64,000 nt of DNA from Glossina fuscipes (taxonomy: Eukaryota; Arthropoda; Insecta; Diptera; Glossinidae): positions 1,429,787-1,493,786 of the forward strand of contig NW_023998455.1 of NCBI RefSeq assembly GCF_014805625.2, in the 5' to 3' direction. Each line of letters begins with the position of its first letter. Position 1 is the stretch's first letter. A model generated the notes under the pieces. It was not told where the DNA came from, ran no database searches, and saw only the letters and a list, made by a program, of their open reading frames with translations. A program made the position numbers and the translations under genes. Below, piece after piece: positions 1 through 12,654 of this stretch.

Positions 1-1458
1 CCGATGATCATAATATTTTAAGCACATCAAGGTCCTACATGCCCTTGTGCGTAGTTAATCTTTGCTGTACCACAAGCGAGGTAAGGTTGAGTAATAACAT
101 CCCAACCTATTAAGTTAATATTTTGAGTTATTCGGTATAATAGAAGATAAATCTATCGTAAACTTTCTTGGGCGATATATGCATACGCACGAATTTTGCA
201 CACATATAATGAAAGTTATTATACGAGGTAGTTAAGCACGAAACATTTTAATTGACAATCCAATGATTTCATTTAAATAATTTGGATTGAATACAACTTT
301 AGCAATTTTGTGAGAAAGTAGAAGTGATTCTTAATACGAAATAAAGTTAAATTTAATCCATTGATCGGAATTCATTGACATTATAGAACTTGGTTCTGTT
401 TCATGTGTATATGTCGGTATTGCACTTCCAATGGGCATGTCTTTGGCTCCACTGATACCATAAGATTGTTGCGTAGCCATTTCGGGAATATCGAAAATTT
501 TTGTAATGAGAATCGAAATTAGATTATTCCGGTTATATATATAACAGAAAGTTCAGTCATTTAATAGCATCGGCTGTGAATTTCTTAATTCGTAGTAATC
601 TGTTTACAAGGCAACATCATTATAAGGTTTGCAAGGCAACTGCCGATATATGTTGTAAATAACTAGATAATAAAACAAGGACCGAAGCAAGAACAATTGC
701 AGGGTTCACAGCCGAGAACTCATGATTATTGAAACGTTTGCTTAAAAGAATGTAAAGGAATTAAGAAAAACCGCACTAAATGCCAAGTCAGTCTTTAAAT
801 TTGAATGTATTTTTATATTCATCACCAAAGGATGAGGAGTATATCCAAAACGTTGTCAAAACGTTTGCAACGTTCAGAAGAAAGCATCAGAGACTCTACA
901 AAGCGTATATATTCAATTTAAGCAAATCCGTTTGTCTGTCTATCCGTCTCTTGTATATCTTCTCCTGGCCGGAAAAATGAAGCTATCGACCTCAGATTTA
1001 GTAGAAGCAATGAAAGATTTTGCCCCCAAGTTGGCATTGAAAATGGACAAAACCGATAAAGGATACGTCTGCAGCACCACGTAAACTGACAACACCTCTG
1101 TTTTTCAAAAGGAGTGAAAAATTGGTTTTTTGCTTTTTATGGCGATGCTGTAGCATTTGTTTAAAAAAATGGAAAAGCTTGACCATGCCTACCTGATATT
1201 ATAGTGCATCAAAATTTAATTATTTTCTCAATAACTTTTTATCACGCAGAAACAAGCTTCAGAAGCCCTATAAAGGATACAACATTTTTGGCTTCTCACT
1301 ATTCAAAGATTTAATCTCTATCGCTTCACCTTAACCTGAGCAATCGTAAATAAGAGTTAAATTAAATATTTAATCCCATAATAAATAACAAATTTATTTA
1401 CTTCATTTTAGTCGTTAGTGAATATAACGTGATAATGAATGCAAAAAAAAAAGATAGC
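1..1458. other. No gene recognised; AT-rich unique-looking DNA
   Basis: I see no protein family, RNA gene or repeat array here. The open frames at 780-980 (+) and 998-1186 (-) are short, overlap other frames and show no motif, so I do not call them. The stretch ends where a family A repeat starts. Confidence 0.5.
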
Positions 1459-2546
1459 AAGTAAACACATTACAGTTGGACAAGGTCGGCCATTAGTTAC
1501 CGTACCCCACTTCATCTAGTACAGGTGTTCACTCGTTTTGCTAGTAAAATACCAAAAGTTATACATTATTTTCATACAAAGCCCGCATATTGGGAGGTTG
1601 TCCAAAACATCACATGACGTCATCCAAATATAAAAAACTTAATTTACCGAAAGCTTACAAAAACTTTTATTAATTTTCAAATTCTGACATAAAAAACTAG
1701 AAATTAGACTTTCTCTCCATATAAGGGCTTATTTTTCATACATGTTAGGATCGAAAAAATAGACTTTTGTGATCCAAATTGCCTGCCACTGATTTTTATA
1801 CTAAATTGGACCTATCTTCATCATAAAATATTAAAAATTAAACTCTTTTCTGAAGGGCTTACTACCCAAGAGAAATCTTCTATGGACCCACGCGGTTCAA
1901 ATTTGGTCTACTTAATTCTTAGCTCAAATTACTATCATGAACAAATTTTAATCGCAAAACATCAACAATTGGGCCTTTCATTAATCTTTACATTTCCCGA
2001 GAATTCTTATATGCAGTGGTATCCCAAAAAAAAAATTGTGTGGTCCAAACTCAGCTAGGTGGATTTCGTTGTTAATTTACTATTGCGGACCTATTTTTAC
2101 CTTGAAATATTAAAAATTAGACTTTCTTACTATATATAAATACAGTTTTCATAAGAACGATCATATGAAAGGGGATCCAAAAAATTGTCTCACCTTAACC
2201 AAATTTTTCGTATAGAAAAATATTTTGAAAAATTACAATTTTCTTCTATAATACGACTTTTCAAAATAAGGCTTTATGTGTGGAGTGCTCGAGAAAGTGG
2301 GCCGATCCGGACCACTCTCAATACCGTTCGTTTTTGAGTCAAAGTACCAAAGTATCAAATTATTTTTGAAATTGCGACATATAGGTGAACACAAAAATAC
2401 ACCGACAGACGGACGGACAAACTTAAAAATGATTTTTTGAATCGACCGAAATAATGAAAGCTGGATTTGTCCTAAACCCTTGTGGATGTTCCATATGTCC
2501 ACACACAAAAAATATACCTTGCACAGCAAGTGGTGTAGGGTAAAAC
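1459..2546 (-). repeat. Family A interspersed repeat, near full length
   Basis: Read on the minus strand, this copy starts with a GTAGGGTA-type end near 2535 and has the TCCGTCTGTC-type core near 2400-2425. It ends in the hairpin-like AGTTGGACAAGGTCGGCC block near 1475-1492. The interior repeats a module of the form ATATTAAAAATTAGACTTTC at about 1700, 1830 and 2105. The same landmarks recur in the same order at 29011-29722, 34998-35835 and, on the plus strand, 7783-8893 and 32159-32890. There is no recognisable transposase. The minus-strand frame 2233-2529 is open but has no known domain. It looks like a non-autonomous element; the class is unresolved. Confidence 0.75.
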
Positions 2547-3280
2547 TAATACTTAAATACCAAGTGTTTTAATTCATAATCCCGTTGGACGAAATTCTGG
2601 AATTCTGTGCGCGTCTTCTTAATGGTGTCCGAAATGTCGTATTAATCTTTGAATCTTGAAAGTTTGCATTCATTAATCCTGTGATGCGAACTCAAACCAA
2701 TTTTTCAAGTTTCAGGTAATAAAAAATCAAAACTTAATAACATAATAATATCGATCGTGATTTTTTTCATAGAAATATTTTCTCCTCTCTTTCTGTCTTT
2801 TTAAAACTACATTCTTTTTCGCCGTCTTTTCTCTCTTCATCCGTCTGTTGCTACGTTTGCTTTTTCTTTTTCAATCTCTATCTCCCCAAGCTGTGTTAGT
2901 TTTCCATCGTAAAGTAGCTTAAATAAAACGCGTTGTAGGATTTCTTGTACTTGTTTTGTTTGCCTTTATGTTTTCTTCCAACAGCTAAACGCACTATGTC
3001 TCTGATGGATATGATTCGATGTATATGTATGTAGGCATGGCAGCAATAATAACTTACGTTAACGAGCATTACACAGCCCGAACTTTTATTTAGTCTTTCG
3101 AAGTTTTCTGAACGCGCGTACATGCATATTAAATATATGAACTCATACGCAACTCTATATACATATGTTATGTATGATTGCGATGCTGTGCGTTGCATCA
3201 TATCGTTGAATTTCCGGTTGAGCCTGGGTTGTGTATTGCATTTTGCATATTAACCAATATAAACGTTTATGCATATGTGT
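2547..3280. other. No gene recognised; pyrimidine-rich patch
   Basis: The plus strand around 2760-2890 is rich in T and C runs. The rest shows no coding or repeat signal that I recognise. Confidence 0.4.
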
Positions 3281-3286
3281 GCGTAT

Positions 3287-3288
3287 AA

Positions 3289-3320
<32 letters not shown>

Positions 3321-3425
3321 GTACGCGCGCGTGTGTGTGTGTGTTTGTATGTATGTGTATGTGCGTGCGTACACATATATTTGTAAGTATATAAGCATAA
3401 ACGTGTATACATGTGTGTTTGTGTT
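3287..3425. repeat. Compound TA / TG / GTAT microsatellite
   Basis: A TA run passes into GCGCGTGTGTGTG and then GTATGTATGTG. Several open frames on both strands (for example 3155-3412 minus) consist of this repeat and encode runs such as HTHTHT and IYIYIY, so they are not genes. A weaker GTGTCCGTGTCC patch follows at about 3580-3622. Confidence 0.9.
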
Positions 3426-3800
3426 AGCGTGTCTGCTGGTGCTTGTCTGTTGTCTCTTCTCTATGATGCATTTTAGAAATTCTATGCGTGTCACAGCGTA
3501 TGATAAATGAATGCGTTGACTTTTTCCACATACGCGTAACATGTCTTTGGGTCTAAATAGTCACGTGCATAAGTATGTATGTCCGTGTGTCCGTGTCCGT
3601 GTGCGTGTATGTGTGCGTGTGTAGGCTAATTTGCCACATGAATGCTACCACCCATCGTCCGCATTCACACTAACACCATTAAAGGCATTTTTTTGGCTAA
3701 TAAGCCACTTTGCTGTTGCAAGCGCTCAAATGCAAAAGTGGTTAAAGTAGTTTTACATACCATTTTTAACTAAAATTTCAATATTCTTTTTAGTGCTTTA

Positions 3801-3831
<31 letters not shown>

Positions 3832-3834
3832 GAC
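3801..3834. repeat. (CT)n microsatellite
   Basis: About 15 CT dinucleotides with a short interruption, followed by pyrimidine-rich DNA to about 3890. Confidence 0.9.
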
Positions 3835-4384
3835 CACTCTCTATCTCCCTATTTCCCTAACTAACTATCCATCTATCTGTCTATAGTTCTCTTTATCGGT
3901 TTGCATTTCCTTTGCTTTTTAGATACGTTTGCATTGATAGCTAACTTGTAGTGTTTGAACACTAATTACACTTTAAGTACGTGTTCTTTGTGTATATTGA
4001 GGCTTAGTTTAGCTAAACTGTTACTACGTTATCGTTATCTTTTATGTTTTATACTAGCAACTGGTATACTTTTTCCGTATTCGAGTCGATTGAATAATCC
4101 ATTCGTTAAATTTGAAAAGCTTTTTCTTCCTTTCACACTAACCACACGCTTAGTGTGGTTATGGTCGTCATTGTTTTCTGCGTCAATTAACCGGTGCAAT
4201 AAGTCTTAGGATAGAAAATACAAAAGTTTTACTTTGAAAGACTATTTAGAGTACGATGCCGCAACACATTTTGGGTGAAAGCAAAGAAATTAAAGAAATT
4301 AATATAATGAAAATTGATTTTTGCTTTTCATTGCAAAATCTTTAATCGATTAAATGTTACTTTAATGTTAAAGCTGGATTCTTA

Positions 4385-4640
4385 ACCTAGGCTAGACGCT
4401 AGGCCTCTGGGGTGTAATTACTGTTACGCCTTAGATGGGTTTATGGTTTTTAATATCGCAGCATATTGAATGGGCGCTAGGTCATGCCTTTGGAGTGTAA
4501 TTACTGTTACGCCTAAGATGGGTTTACGAATCTTAATATCGCAGCAGATTAGAGAGGTGCTGAATCATGCCTGTGGGCATATAATTACTGTTATCCCTAA
4601 CGTTAGCTTATGATTCTCGATCGTAATTCGAATATATCAC
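4385..4640. repeat. Minisatellite, about three 84-bp units
   Basis: The block GTAATTACTGTTACGCC recurs at 4413 and 4497, with a diverged third copy near 4581, so the spacing is 84 bp. Each block is followed by a diverged copy of ATGGGTTTAYG and TTAATATCGCAGCA. The third unit is the most diverged. No coding frame runs through the array. Confidence 0.85.
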
Positions 4641-4689
4641 GCGATAACAATTTTATGATCCAAGGCTTTTTCATTCGATACTAGCAACA

Positions 4690-5075
4690 AGTGAAGGAAC
4701 TATAGTGGAATATGATCCACCATTAAAGACGTACCCCTCTCCTCCACCACGCCATTTAGTTAACGCGGTAACGACTTTTCAAAACAAGGTCTTATATTTG
4801 AAATGGTCGAAAAAAGGTTTCGCCAAAACTATTGCTAAGGGCTATCTTTTTTGGGCGAAAGCGTGTTGGTATACCAAAGTACATTAAAAAAGCTCGAAAT
4901 TTGCGGCCTATAGGTTGAACATAAGAAAACCAAACGGACAGATGGACAAACATGAAAGTGCCTCTGAATTGATTGATATAACGAAAGATGGATCTATTGC
5001 AAATCCTTCTGGGTCTTGCATACACTGACACAAACTTAACTTCTACTACAAATAGTGTAGGATATAAAAATTCAT
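4690..5075 (-). repeat. Family A repeat, hairpin end missing
   Basis: It holds the ATTTGAAATGGTCGAAAAAA block, the GGACAGATGGACAAAC core and the terminal GTGTAGGATATAA end near 5060. The TAGTCGG end is absent. The overlapping minus frame 4792-5205 (137 codons) stays open through this core and shares its frame with the open frame in the copy at 1459-2546, but resembles no protein family I know. Confidence 0.65.
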
Positions 5076-5149
5076 ACTTTATCGACAACGAGTCCATAAG
5101 CGAGTTCACTTCGAGAATCATATATTGACTGATGATTTCTGTGCATAAG

Positions 5150-5445
5150 ACAAGTGAAAACGTTATAGTCGAGCTAGGCTGACTATTAAACACCCTATAC
5201 CGCATCGTCCAACATAATTCCTATTTTTGCCATAGAAGACAAAAAGTATACTCTCTTTGGAACCGTATATTAAAAATTAGATCTCTTTGAAAATAAAGGC
5301 TTGTCTTCCCTAAGAGGTTCAGAAGTCGAGGTATCTCTTCAAAATTCAGGCTAGTTAATTTTTATATCAACTTACTGTATAGATCAACTTTTCGTCATAA
5401 GATATTTTCAGTTCTTCAAAAAACAAAACATTTTTCGCCCTAAGC
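5150..5445 (-). repeat. Family A repeat fragment, hairpin end
   Basis: It starts with GTTATAGTCGAGCTAGGCTGACTATTAAACACC at about 5165-5197, the TAGTCGG hairpin end of family A, and continues into the ATATTAAAAATTAGATCTC module. It lies in the same direction just after the fragment at 4690-5075. The pair may be one rearranged copy or two head-to-tail insertions. Confidence 0.6.
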
Positions 5446-5850
5446 CGTATGCAAGTCTCTGTCTTCCTTTTTTAATCATTCAACTCATTGGTTTTAATTT
5501 TAACAAGTTTTCTTTGTTGATTAATTTTTTTTTTTTATTATTTCGTTCTTTTTTCTTTTTAGTCATACCCTTCAACGCTCTTCGTCCTTCTTGGAAAGGA
5601 GAAGGAAAAAGCAAACGAAAAAGTACAAAAAATTAAGAGAGATGCAAAGAGGGACCTTTGAAAGGAAGAAAAAGACAGGTGACTATCTACGGTCACTTAA
5701 TATAGAATACCATGTCCCGATAACAGTATTACATAACGAAATATATATATATGTGTACCAAAAATGCACCATTTACGGTACAACTAACCATATGTATGTC
5801 TGGTTAATGGTTTAGGTGCCGTAGACACTAGCAGTTGAGAAAAATATTGA

Positions 5851-5867
5851 GAGAGAAAGAGAGAGGG

Positions 5868-5921
<54 letters not shown>
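5851..5921. repeat. (GA)n microsatellite
   Basis: An almost pure GA run of more than 20 units from about 5874, preceded by interrupted GA-rich sequence. Confidence 0.9.
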
Positions 5922-5924
<3 letters not shown>

Positions 5925-7585
5925 AAAAGAGAATAAGTTATAAACAAAAACTTCTATATAGAAATTGTTCTCAAAGTTGTGAAAATAATTTAATTAAGGT
6001 AAACTTTTCACTTTGCCTCTAATGAAATTAATTCTTGAAGTTGTTAAACTAACCGTAAACCATACACACATACATTTACATACGTAATATGCGTGTTGAT
6101 GCAATTGTTCATACTGCACTTTTACACTCATTTCTCTCGTCTTGACACATACCTTATAATTAGTAACAAGATGCTGGATAGGAATTTTCAAACAATCAAG
6201 TAATAAATAAACTAAAATGTGAGAAAAGCTAAGGAGGACAACTTTGCTATACTATTCATTATATATGTATGTATAGAAGTATAAACGCCTTTAGGCATTG
6301 CATTGCATCGTGCGATACGTTTGCGTACGAGACGTAAGAGTTATTCTATGACTTAATTTATTTTAAAGCTAGAAACCCACTTGTAATACAAAGCATAAAA
6401 GTTATGTTACAAAATCGTTTGGTAAAGATAGCGTATCAGTGATCAGACAATGACGAAGAGTTTAGCGTGCGAAGATTAAAATTATTCCTCATTTTGTCAT
6501 TTTTTTATGCATTTTATTACTTAAGTTAAGATTTAAATAATAGCTGAATATCATCATGGAGAGCGGGTAAGTCAATCATCTTCCAAAAGAAGGAAAATTT
6601 CACTGCGAATAAGATCTTCATTGTACATAGGATAACTAAGTAATAATATGAAGCACGAAATACGTTTTCATCTTCTCTTTGCTAACCGGTAAAAGCCGGC
6701 ATAGGAATTTTCTCGCCACTAGGGCAATAACGCTTCAGTCAGGATAGACAAAGAAAGCCTGGAGAAGCTGTGCCTGCCAGGCATGTAGACATGGTATCCC
6801 CATACCTATTAATTCCATATAGGGATTTTAGTCATTTGCGCTTACAGAGCGCAATATTTAATATTTAGTTATAGCCAGTAAGAATTTCTCCTTTGGACTT
6901 GAAGCAAAAATTTGAACTCTGAATATAGTAGCTTCCACTTCTGTTTCCGTTAGACTGCCCGTTGGAAATCTATACACTTTGTAACACCGATTTTGCATTA
7001 AAATAATAAAAAAAATAAAAATAAACCTCCCCCCCCCCCCCTCCCCCTTCGCAAACTACGTAGCTTAGCAATAACCCCGGCATCCATCTCTACAAGCTCC
7101 GATCCTCTTCAAGTGGCACTTAAGACTGAGCCTTAAAATAATGAAGTCAGTAGTTCGATATTCAGCCGGACAGAGAAGATTCTTACAGACCTAATATCGT
7201 TATAACCTTGTTGATTAATTTCCTGGAATATATTGGAGTTTTTTTTGGAAATCATAAGGTAATGAAAACCGAACAGTAGAGCCTGGATGTAAAACTTCGT
7301 GTTCTGCGATGATCACTTTAATGATCTTTCTTCGAAATACGACAGTTCGCGAGGATTCCAAAATATGCAATCAAAATGGGCAACAGAGCGATGGGCTTGA
7401 TTTCCTACGCACTAACACTGTATCACAGAAGTTCGATTTGAACTTTTAGTGCTCATTCCAAGAATTATGTAACATTACCTATGATTTTTCAAGTAGTCGC
7501 ATTAACAACTAGCTAATGAGCTCTTTTTTTATGCTATCGGTCTCAGAGTGAAAGTTTTGTCTAAAGGAAGTAATAGAGACATTTT
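5922..7585. other. No gene recognised; contains a poly-C tract
   Basis: I see no coding unit. An uninterrupted run of 13 C lies at 7029-7041, followed by T and five more C. It sits just after an A-rich stretch of TAAAAATAA type, so it may mark the tail of a retroposed copy, but no parent element is visible. Confidence 0.4.
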
Positions 7586-7589
7586 TTTT

Positions 7590-7780
7590 TTTTTGGTTAT
7601 TCATTTGAACAACCTAGCAGCCTTGCGGGTGTGCGCCACATTGGTAAAATTTATGCCTATACCGAGTGAACTTTCATTATAGTTATGAGTAAAGTAAACT
7701 TTGCCGAAATTGCGATTTGAACTTATCAACATCGACTTACCTAGTGGCCATCCTTATCTAGTCGTCTATTTTCTTCGCAG
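7590..7780 (-). repeat. Decayed tRNA-derived SINE-like copy
   Basis: The plus strand has GTGTGCGCC, then CCGAGTGAACTTTCATTATAG, then GCGATTTGAACTTATCAACATCGACTTAC. These match in order the better copies at 41463-42110 and 63165-63375. On the minus strand the last block contains a B-box-like AGTTCAAATCGC. Much diverged and without a visible tail. Confidence 0.5.
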
Positions 7781-7782
7781 GT

Positions 7783-8893
7783 ATACCTTATACCAGCCGT
7801 GTTATACGCTTTATTAAGTTTGGCCGGATCTACGTAACGCTCCGAAAGGTTTAAGATAGATTCAGCTTTTACTTTAGTAAGCTTGTGTGTACATCTGTCG
7901 GTCTGATGTCTGACCATGTATTTTTTTTGTGTTCAACGTAAGACAGTTATTCAGATACTTTGTTGAAGCTTGGTACACCGATACGCTTTGACCGAAGTAG
8001 AAACGATAGTTAAAATGGTTCCGGTCGGTCCATTTTTTTGACTACTCTCCAAAAATTGCAATTTCCAACTTTTTTCCACAAAACTTGCCGAATTATACTA
8101 GTTTAATATTCTAAATTATTATGAAAAATTTAGTTCGATCGCGACAATTTATTGAAACACCTCTTATATAACCTTTCTTACGAAAGCTGAATTTTTACTT
8201 AGTAAAAAGGCATAATTTTCAATATTTGATGGTGAAAATTGATTCATAATATTGCATTGACAAAGAAATCAACCTTACCAAATGTGGATCACATAGGTCT
8301 ATTGTATTGGATACCACCGCTTATAAGGATTCTCTACAAATGTTAATCCTTATAGGCGAACAAAGCCTAATTGTTAATGTTTTATGACGCGAATTAGTTC
8401 TTGATTGTAATTTGATTTAGAAACTAAGTGAATCAAATTTTAATCATATAAGTTGATTTCTTGGACCCCAATCGCTATAAGATTCCTCAGAAAATAGACT
8501 ATTTTTTAATATGTTATGATGAAAATTGATCCAATTGGTAGCAACATAATAACAAAAAATTAATGGTATGGAATCTGAACCACATAGGTCTATATCCCCC
8601 AACATATATGGGGATTATTATGAAAAGCAAGTCCTTATATGGAAAGAAAAGTCTAATTTTCAGTTTTTTTTGTGACGGAATCTGAAAGTTAATAGAATTT
8701 TTGGGAAATAATTCTAAATTTGGATGATGCTTAGCAATGTTTTGGGCATCCTCCAATATACGGACTTTGCGTGAAAATATTGTGTGCTGTTTAGTGTATT
8801 ATTACCAAAAATGAGTAAATAACTACATCAGGCGAAGTGTAAGATATCTAATGGTCGGTCTTAGCCACCTATAATGTTCTTATCGGTTTTGAA
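7783..8893 (+). repeat. Family A interspersed repeat, near full length, plus orientation
   Basis: It starts with ATACCTTATACCAGCCGTG, a diverged form of the ATACCCTACACCACTTGTGG end. It continues with the TGTCGGTCTGATGTCTG core (7896-7912) and TTGAAGCTTGGTACACCGAT (about 7963-7982). It ends with TATCTAATGGTCGGTCTTAGCC near 8846-8867. Two internal modules of the form GTCTAATTTTC...GATGAAAATTGATYCA lie near 8210 and 8515. No coding potential recognised. Confidence 0.75.
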
Positions 8894-9604
8894 CTACTTT
8901 TAAGCAAAAATAAAAAAAATAAAAAAAAAAATTGATTTTCAGAACAATTTATAGGGGGTACCCCTTAAGCATTACGCTTTAGCGAATGCAAAACATAACA
9001 TTGTCTTGAAATAATAATTAACTTTTGAAAATGACAGTTGCCTATGCAACCAATCTAACCTAATTTATTGACTACAAACTATTTGTTCATTGTGCCTGAG
9101 TCTCCTGCAATTAATGAATAAATTAATGTGGATTAAAACTTTGATAATCTGATTACACATGTTCTCATCCTCTAACAGGTTAGAAATCAACTCACATACA
9201 CGCATTTACATGCAATCTAAATGAATACTGCTGAATACGGAATTGAAAACATTTGAAACAATTTAATAGAGATATTGAGCAGATTCGAGATTTAATTACA
9301 AATCTGTATGAATGTGAGTGCAAAAGTCGTATAGTTTGTAAGCGCAAATGCCCTCTACGTATATATATGTATGCCCTCTAAACTATGACTGATTGCAAAT
9401 AAGCGCGCGCACACACATACACACACACGCATTTACACATACACGAATATGTGCAATCGTATGTTTATATTTATACAAATATTTATATTGCGATCCTGTT
9501 CGTAGCTGCAAGTAATCACGACATTATTACTGATAATTAAAAGCCGAAAATAATTGTTGAACTATTATTACTAAGCATAGAACGGCAGAACGGAAGAGCA
9601 GTGA
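8894..9604. other. No gene recognised; short TA and CA runs
   Basis: CA-rich simple sequence at about 9400-9440. No protein or RNA signal. Confidence 0.4.
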
Positions 9605-9815
9605 AAACTTAGATGATCAGAGTGTGGGATAGAGGGTTAGAAGGTGTGACATTGAGGAAAGGTGGTCGATGAGAGAGGGTGGTTGCCGGATGGGGATTGT
9701 GCGGGGAGAAAAGAGAAAAGAAACATCCAGCATGGAGAAAAGAGAAATGTTGAGAGTGGCTGGGCGAGAAGAAGGAAAGATAACATTTCGTAAAATATAA
9801 AAAAAAAAGAAAAAA
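9605..9815 (+). repeat. Purine-rich, G-skewed tract
   Basis: About 200 bases of the plus strand are GA-rich with many GGG and GAGAAAAG words, in contrast to the AT-rich flanks. The minus frame 9609-10007 (132 codons) is mostly F, L, S, P and H runs produced by this skew and is not called as a gene. Confidence 0.6.
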
Positions 9816-9954
9816 AAAAAACGGAAATAACAAAACCACCCTACGTCGGCCTAAACAATAATAAATTTCAAAACATTTACACGCAGACACACCCGCAGGT
9901 AAGTTTGTATACCATGTAACCACATAAATATATACACAATTTTCTCGCAATCCA

Positions 9955-10265
9955 TACGATACTCTACGCCACTTGATGGGCAAGGGTATATTAAGTTTGC
10001 TCAACACCCGGAAGAATTTTTGATAGATAGGTTATTATAGCCATCGATTCAGAATCACTTTTCGCGTCTGTCCGTCTGTCCATCTTATTCTCTTAAGTTC
10101 AAGGTCGCAATTTTTCAGATATTTTTTTTTTTGTTAAATTTGGTACACCGACGTGCGTTAGCCCAGTGACGAATACTATTGAAAACGGTTCAGATCGAAC
10201 TGCTTTTTTGACCACCTCCCATATAGCGCCTTATTGTAGAAAGTCATCATACGAATAATTGGAAA
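9955..10265 (+). repeat. Family A repeat, truncated at the hairpin end
   Basis: ATACGATACTCTACGCCAC marks the left end. GATTCAGAATCA, GTCTGTCCGTCTGTCC, GGTCGCAATTTT and TTTGGTACACCGACGTGCG follow in family order. The interior modules and the TAGTCGG hairpin are missing. Confidence 0.75.
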
Positions 10266-10679
10266 GTGGTACATAGGGGGCAGGTAGGCAGTAGAGTATT
10301 TATTATAGTTTTTTTATTACTTCACGATCTATAAAAAAATTATTATACCTAAAAAGATCTGCATAAATATAACCACAGGTACATTCGTATAGAGACATCA
10401 TAACATACTTATGATATATTGACAGAACATTTGCTGATTTTATTTATTTATTTATTTGCACATGAAATTCAGCTACAGATTAACTAACTGATAGGAGATC
10501 ATTAAAAATAAATTTTGTGCTAAATATATCGCGCGTTATGTACATTTTGCGGAGCAACCAATTTCAATTCACAGAATGTATTTGTTTGCACTTGTTATAT
10601 GTCATAGATGTTTCCATCACTTGTAGTACACCACGACATGTCAAGAGTGTGCAAACGCACGCAGCACCCAAAAAAGCTT

Positions 10680-11060
10680 AAGGTAGACCCACCTTTTACT
10701 AAGCCAAACGATTCAGAATCCCTTTTTGCATAGATGTAAGCTTCTCTGTCCGTCTACCTATCTTGGTTTTTTACGCCTCTACTTGCTTCGGAACGAATGA
10801 TTTGAGTGGAACCACTGTTTCGACCGCTTCCCAAGTTATCCCAAGTTATTTAATTGTTTATCAACTGCTTGATGTGCGTTACGCCTTCCTAGAGACTCGT
10901 AATAGGAAAGTTATCGAGCGCGAGTTCCTTTGTACACTGTCAGCATAATCGACCTGTAGAGAAATTGTCTTCGCTTCATTCCAAGTTAATCAAGTTTTGT
11001 TAATTATTTCATATACAGTACGCCCTGCTAGAGATTCGCAATTGGAAGCTCGATGGAGTG
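10680..11060 (+). repeat. Family A fragment with an internal duplication
   Basis: GATTCAGAATCCC and CTGTCCGTCTACC near 10709-10760 match the left part of family A. After that, CCAAGTTATC...GTACGCC-type sequence is present twice (about 10830-10905 and 10975-11060). Each copy ends in CTAGAGAYTCGYAATRGGAA. The spacing is about 140-150 bp. Confidence 0.5.
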
Positions 11061-12650
11061 AGTTTTGAGATCTAACTATTATATCCTTTCTGGTGGGAAG
11101 TTTTTTTTTTTTTTTAATAGTTAGACATCATAATTTTAAATGTCGATTCGAATGCCATCGAACACCGGTCCATTAACTAGCTGTGCGTATTGATTTGCCA
11201 GTAGCGTCCTTCCATTGTAAGTTTCGTCAAAGGGCGCTTTCTTTAATCAGAGGCATATACTAAATCCTCTTATCATATGTAGTTTGCCATCATTTATTAT
11301 CAATCGTTTCAAGAATAGCTTAAGTTCTTTATCTCTATCTGGAGGTTGCCCCATTGATATCCGCCGGAATTAAATTAAAACTTTTTCCTAATGGATTCAA
11401 TTTTCGAACTGATGGCACCTAATTTTCTTAAATGAATTATTTTGTTCGATATTCCGTCTAACAGCGTTGTACATCGTTTGCAATCGCTAGGTCTTCGAGA
11501 GAAGCATTTTTACCTTTCAAATTTCCACAACGATACTCACAGAATCTTACGGTCATTGTCACTCCTGGCTGGGAAATATTTTTTAACAAACCTAACGTAC
11601 GCAATTGTTGTGGGAAATAATGTAGTTTACTCGGCAATGTCTTATCAGTAATAGTTATATTTTGGTTTGGTGACCGATATCCTGTCTTGGATTGTTAAGT
11701 CACGAAAACCATAGCCAACAAAATGTCTTGTGACTTGCCAGATACCGGGGATTTCACTTAGAAGACAGCTGTCACTCCGTGTTATATCCGGCTTTTGGCC
11801 AAAATCTCCTTCTTCGATTCAGTGCCATTACCTCAGCAAACGTTTCAATTCGTTACCTCTGCATAACTCCTAATACTTTTTAGACATTTATGACATATGC
11901 ATTTATTATGTGCTATGTCTGCGGGCACATTTTATGTGTGTTAATGTATTTAAAGTTAAAGCTTACACCCACAATCATATTGTCATTCACATATGGTATT
12001 ATAACGGAAGGCGTCAACCGGTTGCAGTGTCAGTGACTTTTATGTTATGTTACGAGTCCGTTTTAGTTACTGTTGTCATTGTTATGGTAACAATTTTACA
12101 TTTATTTACAACACCAATCTAACAATTGTCTACTTTTCAGCACGTACAGTTAACTGCTTCCCGGGCAGGGCAATCGTTTTTATAACTTTTATATTGTCCC
12201 CTTAGTATGCCTTCTTCTTCTTCTTCTTCATGACTAGATGCAATAGATGTTCAGCCAAAACTTTAAACAGTTAAGTGCTGTTGCTATTATCGGTGGCGTT
12301 ATGTTTGTCTGATGATTCAGAGTATTGTGTCTGCATACTTCTGTTCGCGTGTATGTTTTTATATAATATGAGTCTGACGGTTTGCTGCAGTAATGGCGTT
12401 TAATACATTTAATTATCTCCTGCCGTTTTCTTGTCGTTGTTTGATGCTTTAATACAAGTCTCTTATAAGAGAAGACTCTAAAAATAATTTTTTTTTTGTA
12501 ACCGCCGCAGGAGATGCATTAGGTTTGCTTAAAAATGTGCATGAAATGTGCTACGAACTATATATATTTATATTCTTTATCGCAAAAACAACGAAATCGA
12601 TGTCTATCGTTTCTCTTCGAAAGTCTTCGAATACTTCATCAGCACAAAAC
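11061..12650. other. No gene recognised
   Basis: Poly-T at 11101-11117, (CTT)n at 12211-12229. Frames at 11442-11651 (+) and 11910-12122 (+) are short with no motif. I looked for conserved residues on both strands and saw none that I could assign. Confidence 0.4.
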
Positions 12651-12654
12651 AGAG

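Noticed and set aside
9609..10007. 132-codon minus-strand open frame with proline- and serine-rich end
   Set aside because: It is produced by the GA-rich tract and a poly-A run on the plus strand and runs into a family A repeat.
11061..11660. Possible coding relic on the minus strand
   Set aside because: Short readable stretches exist in different frames, but I could not assign them to any family.
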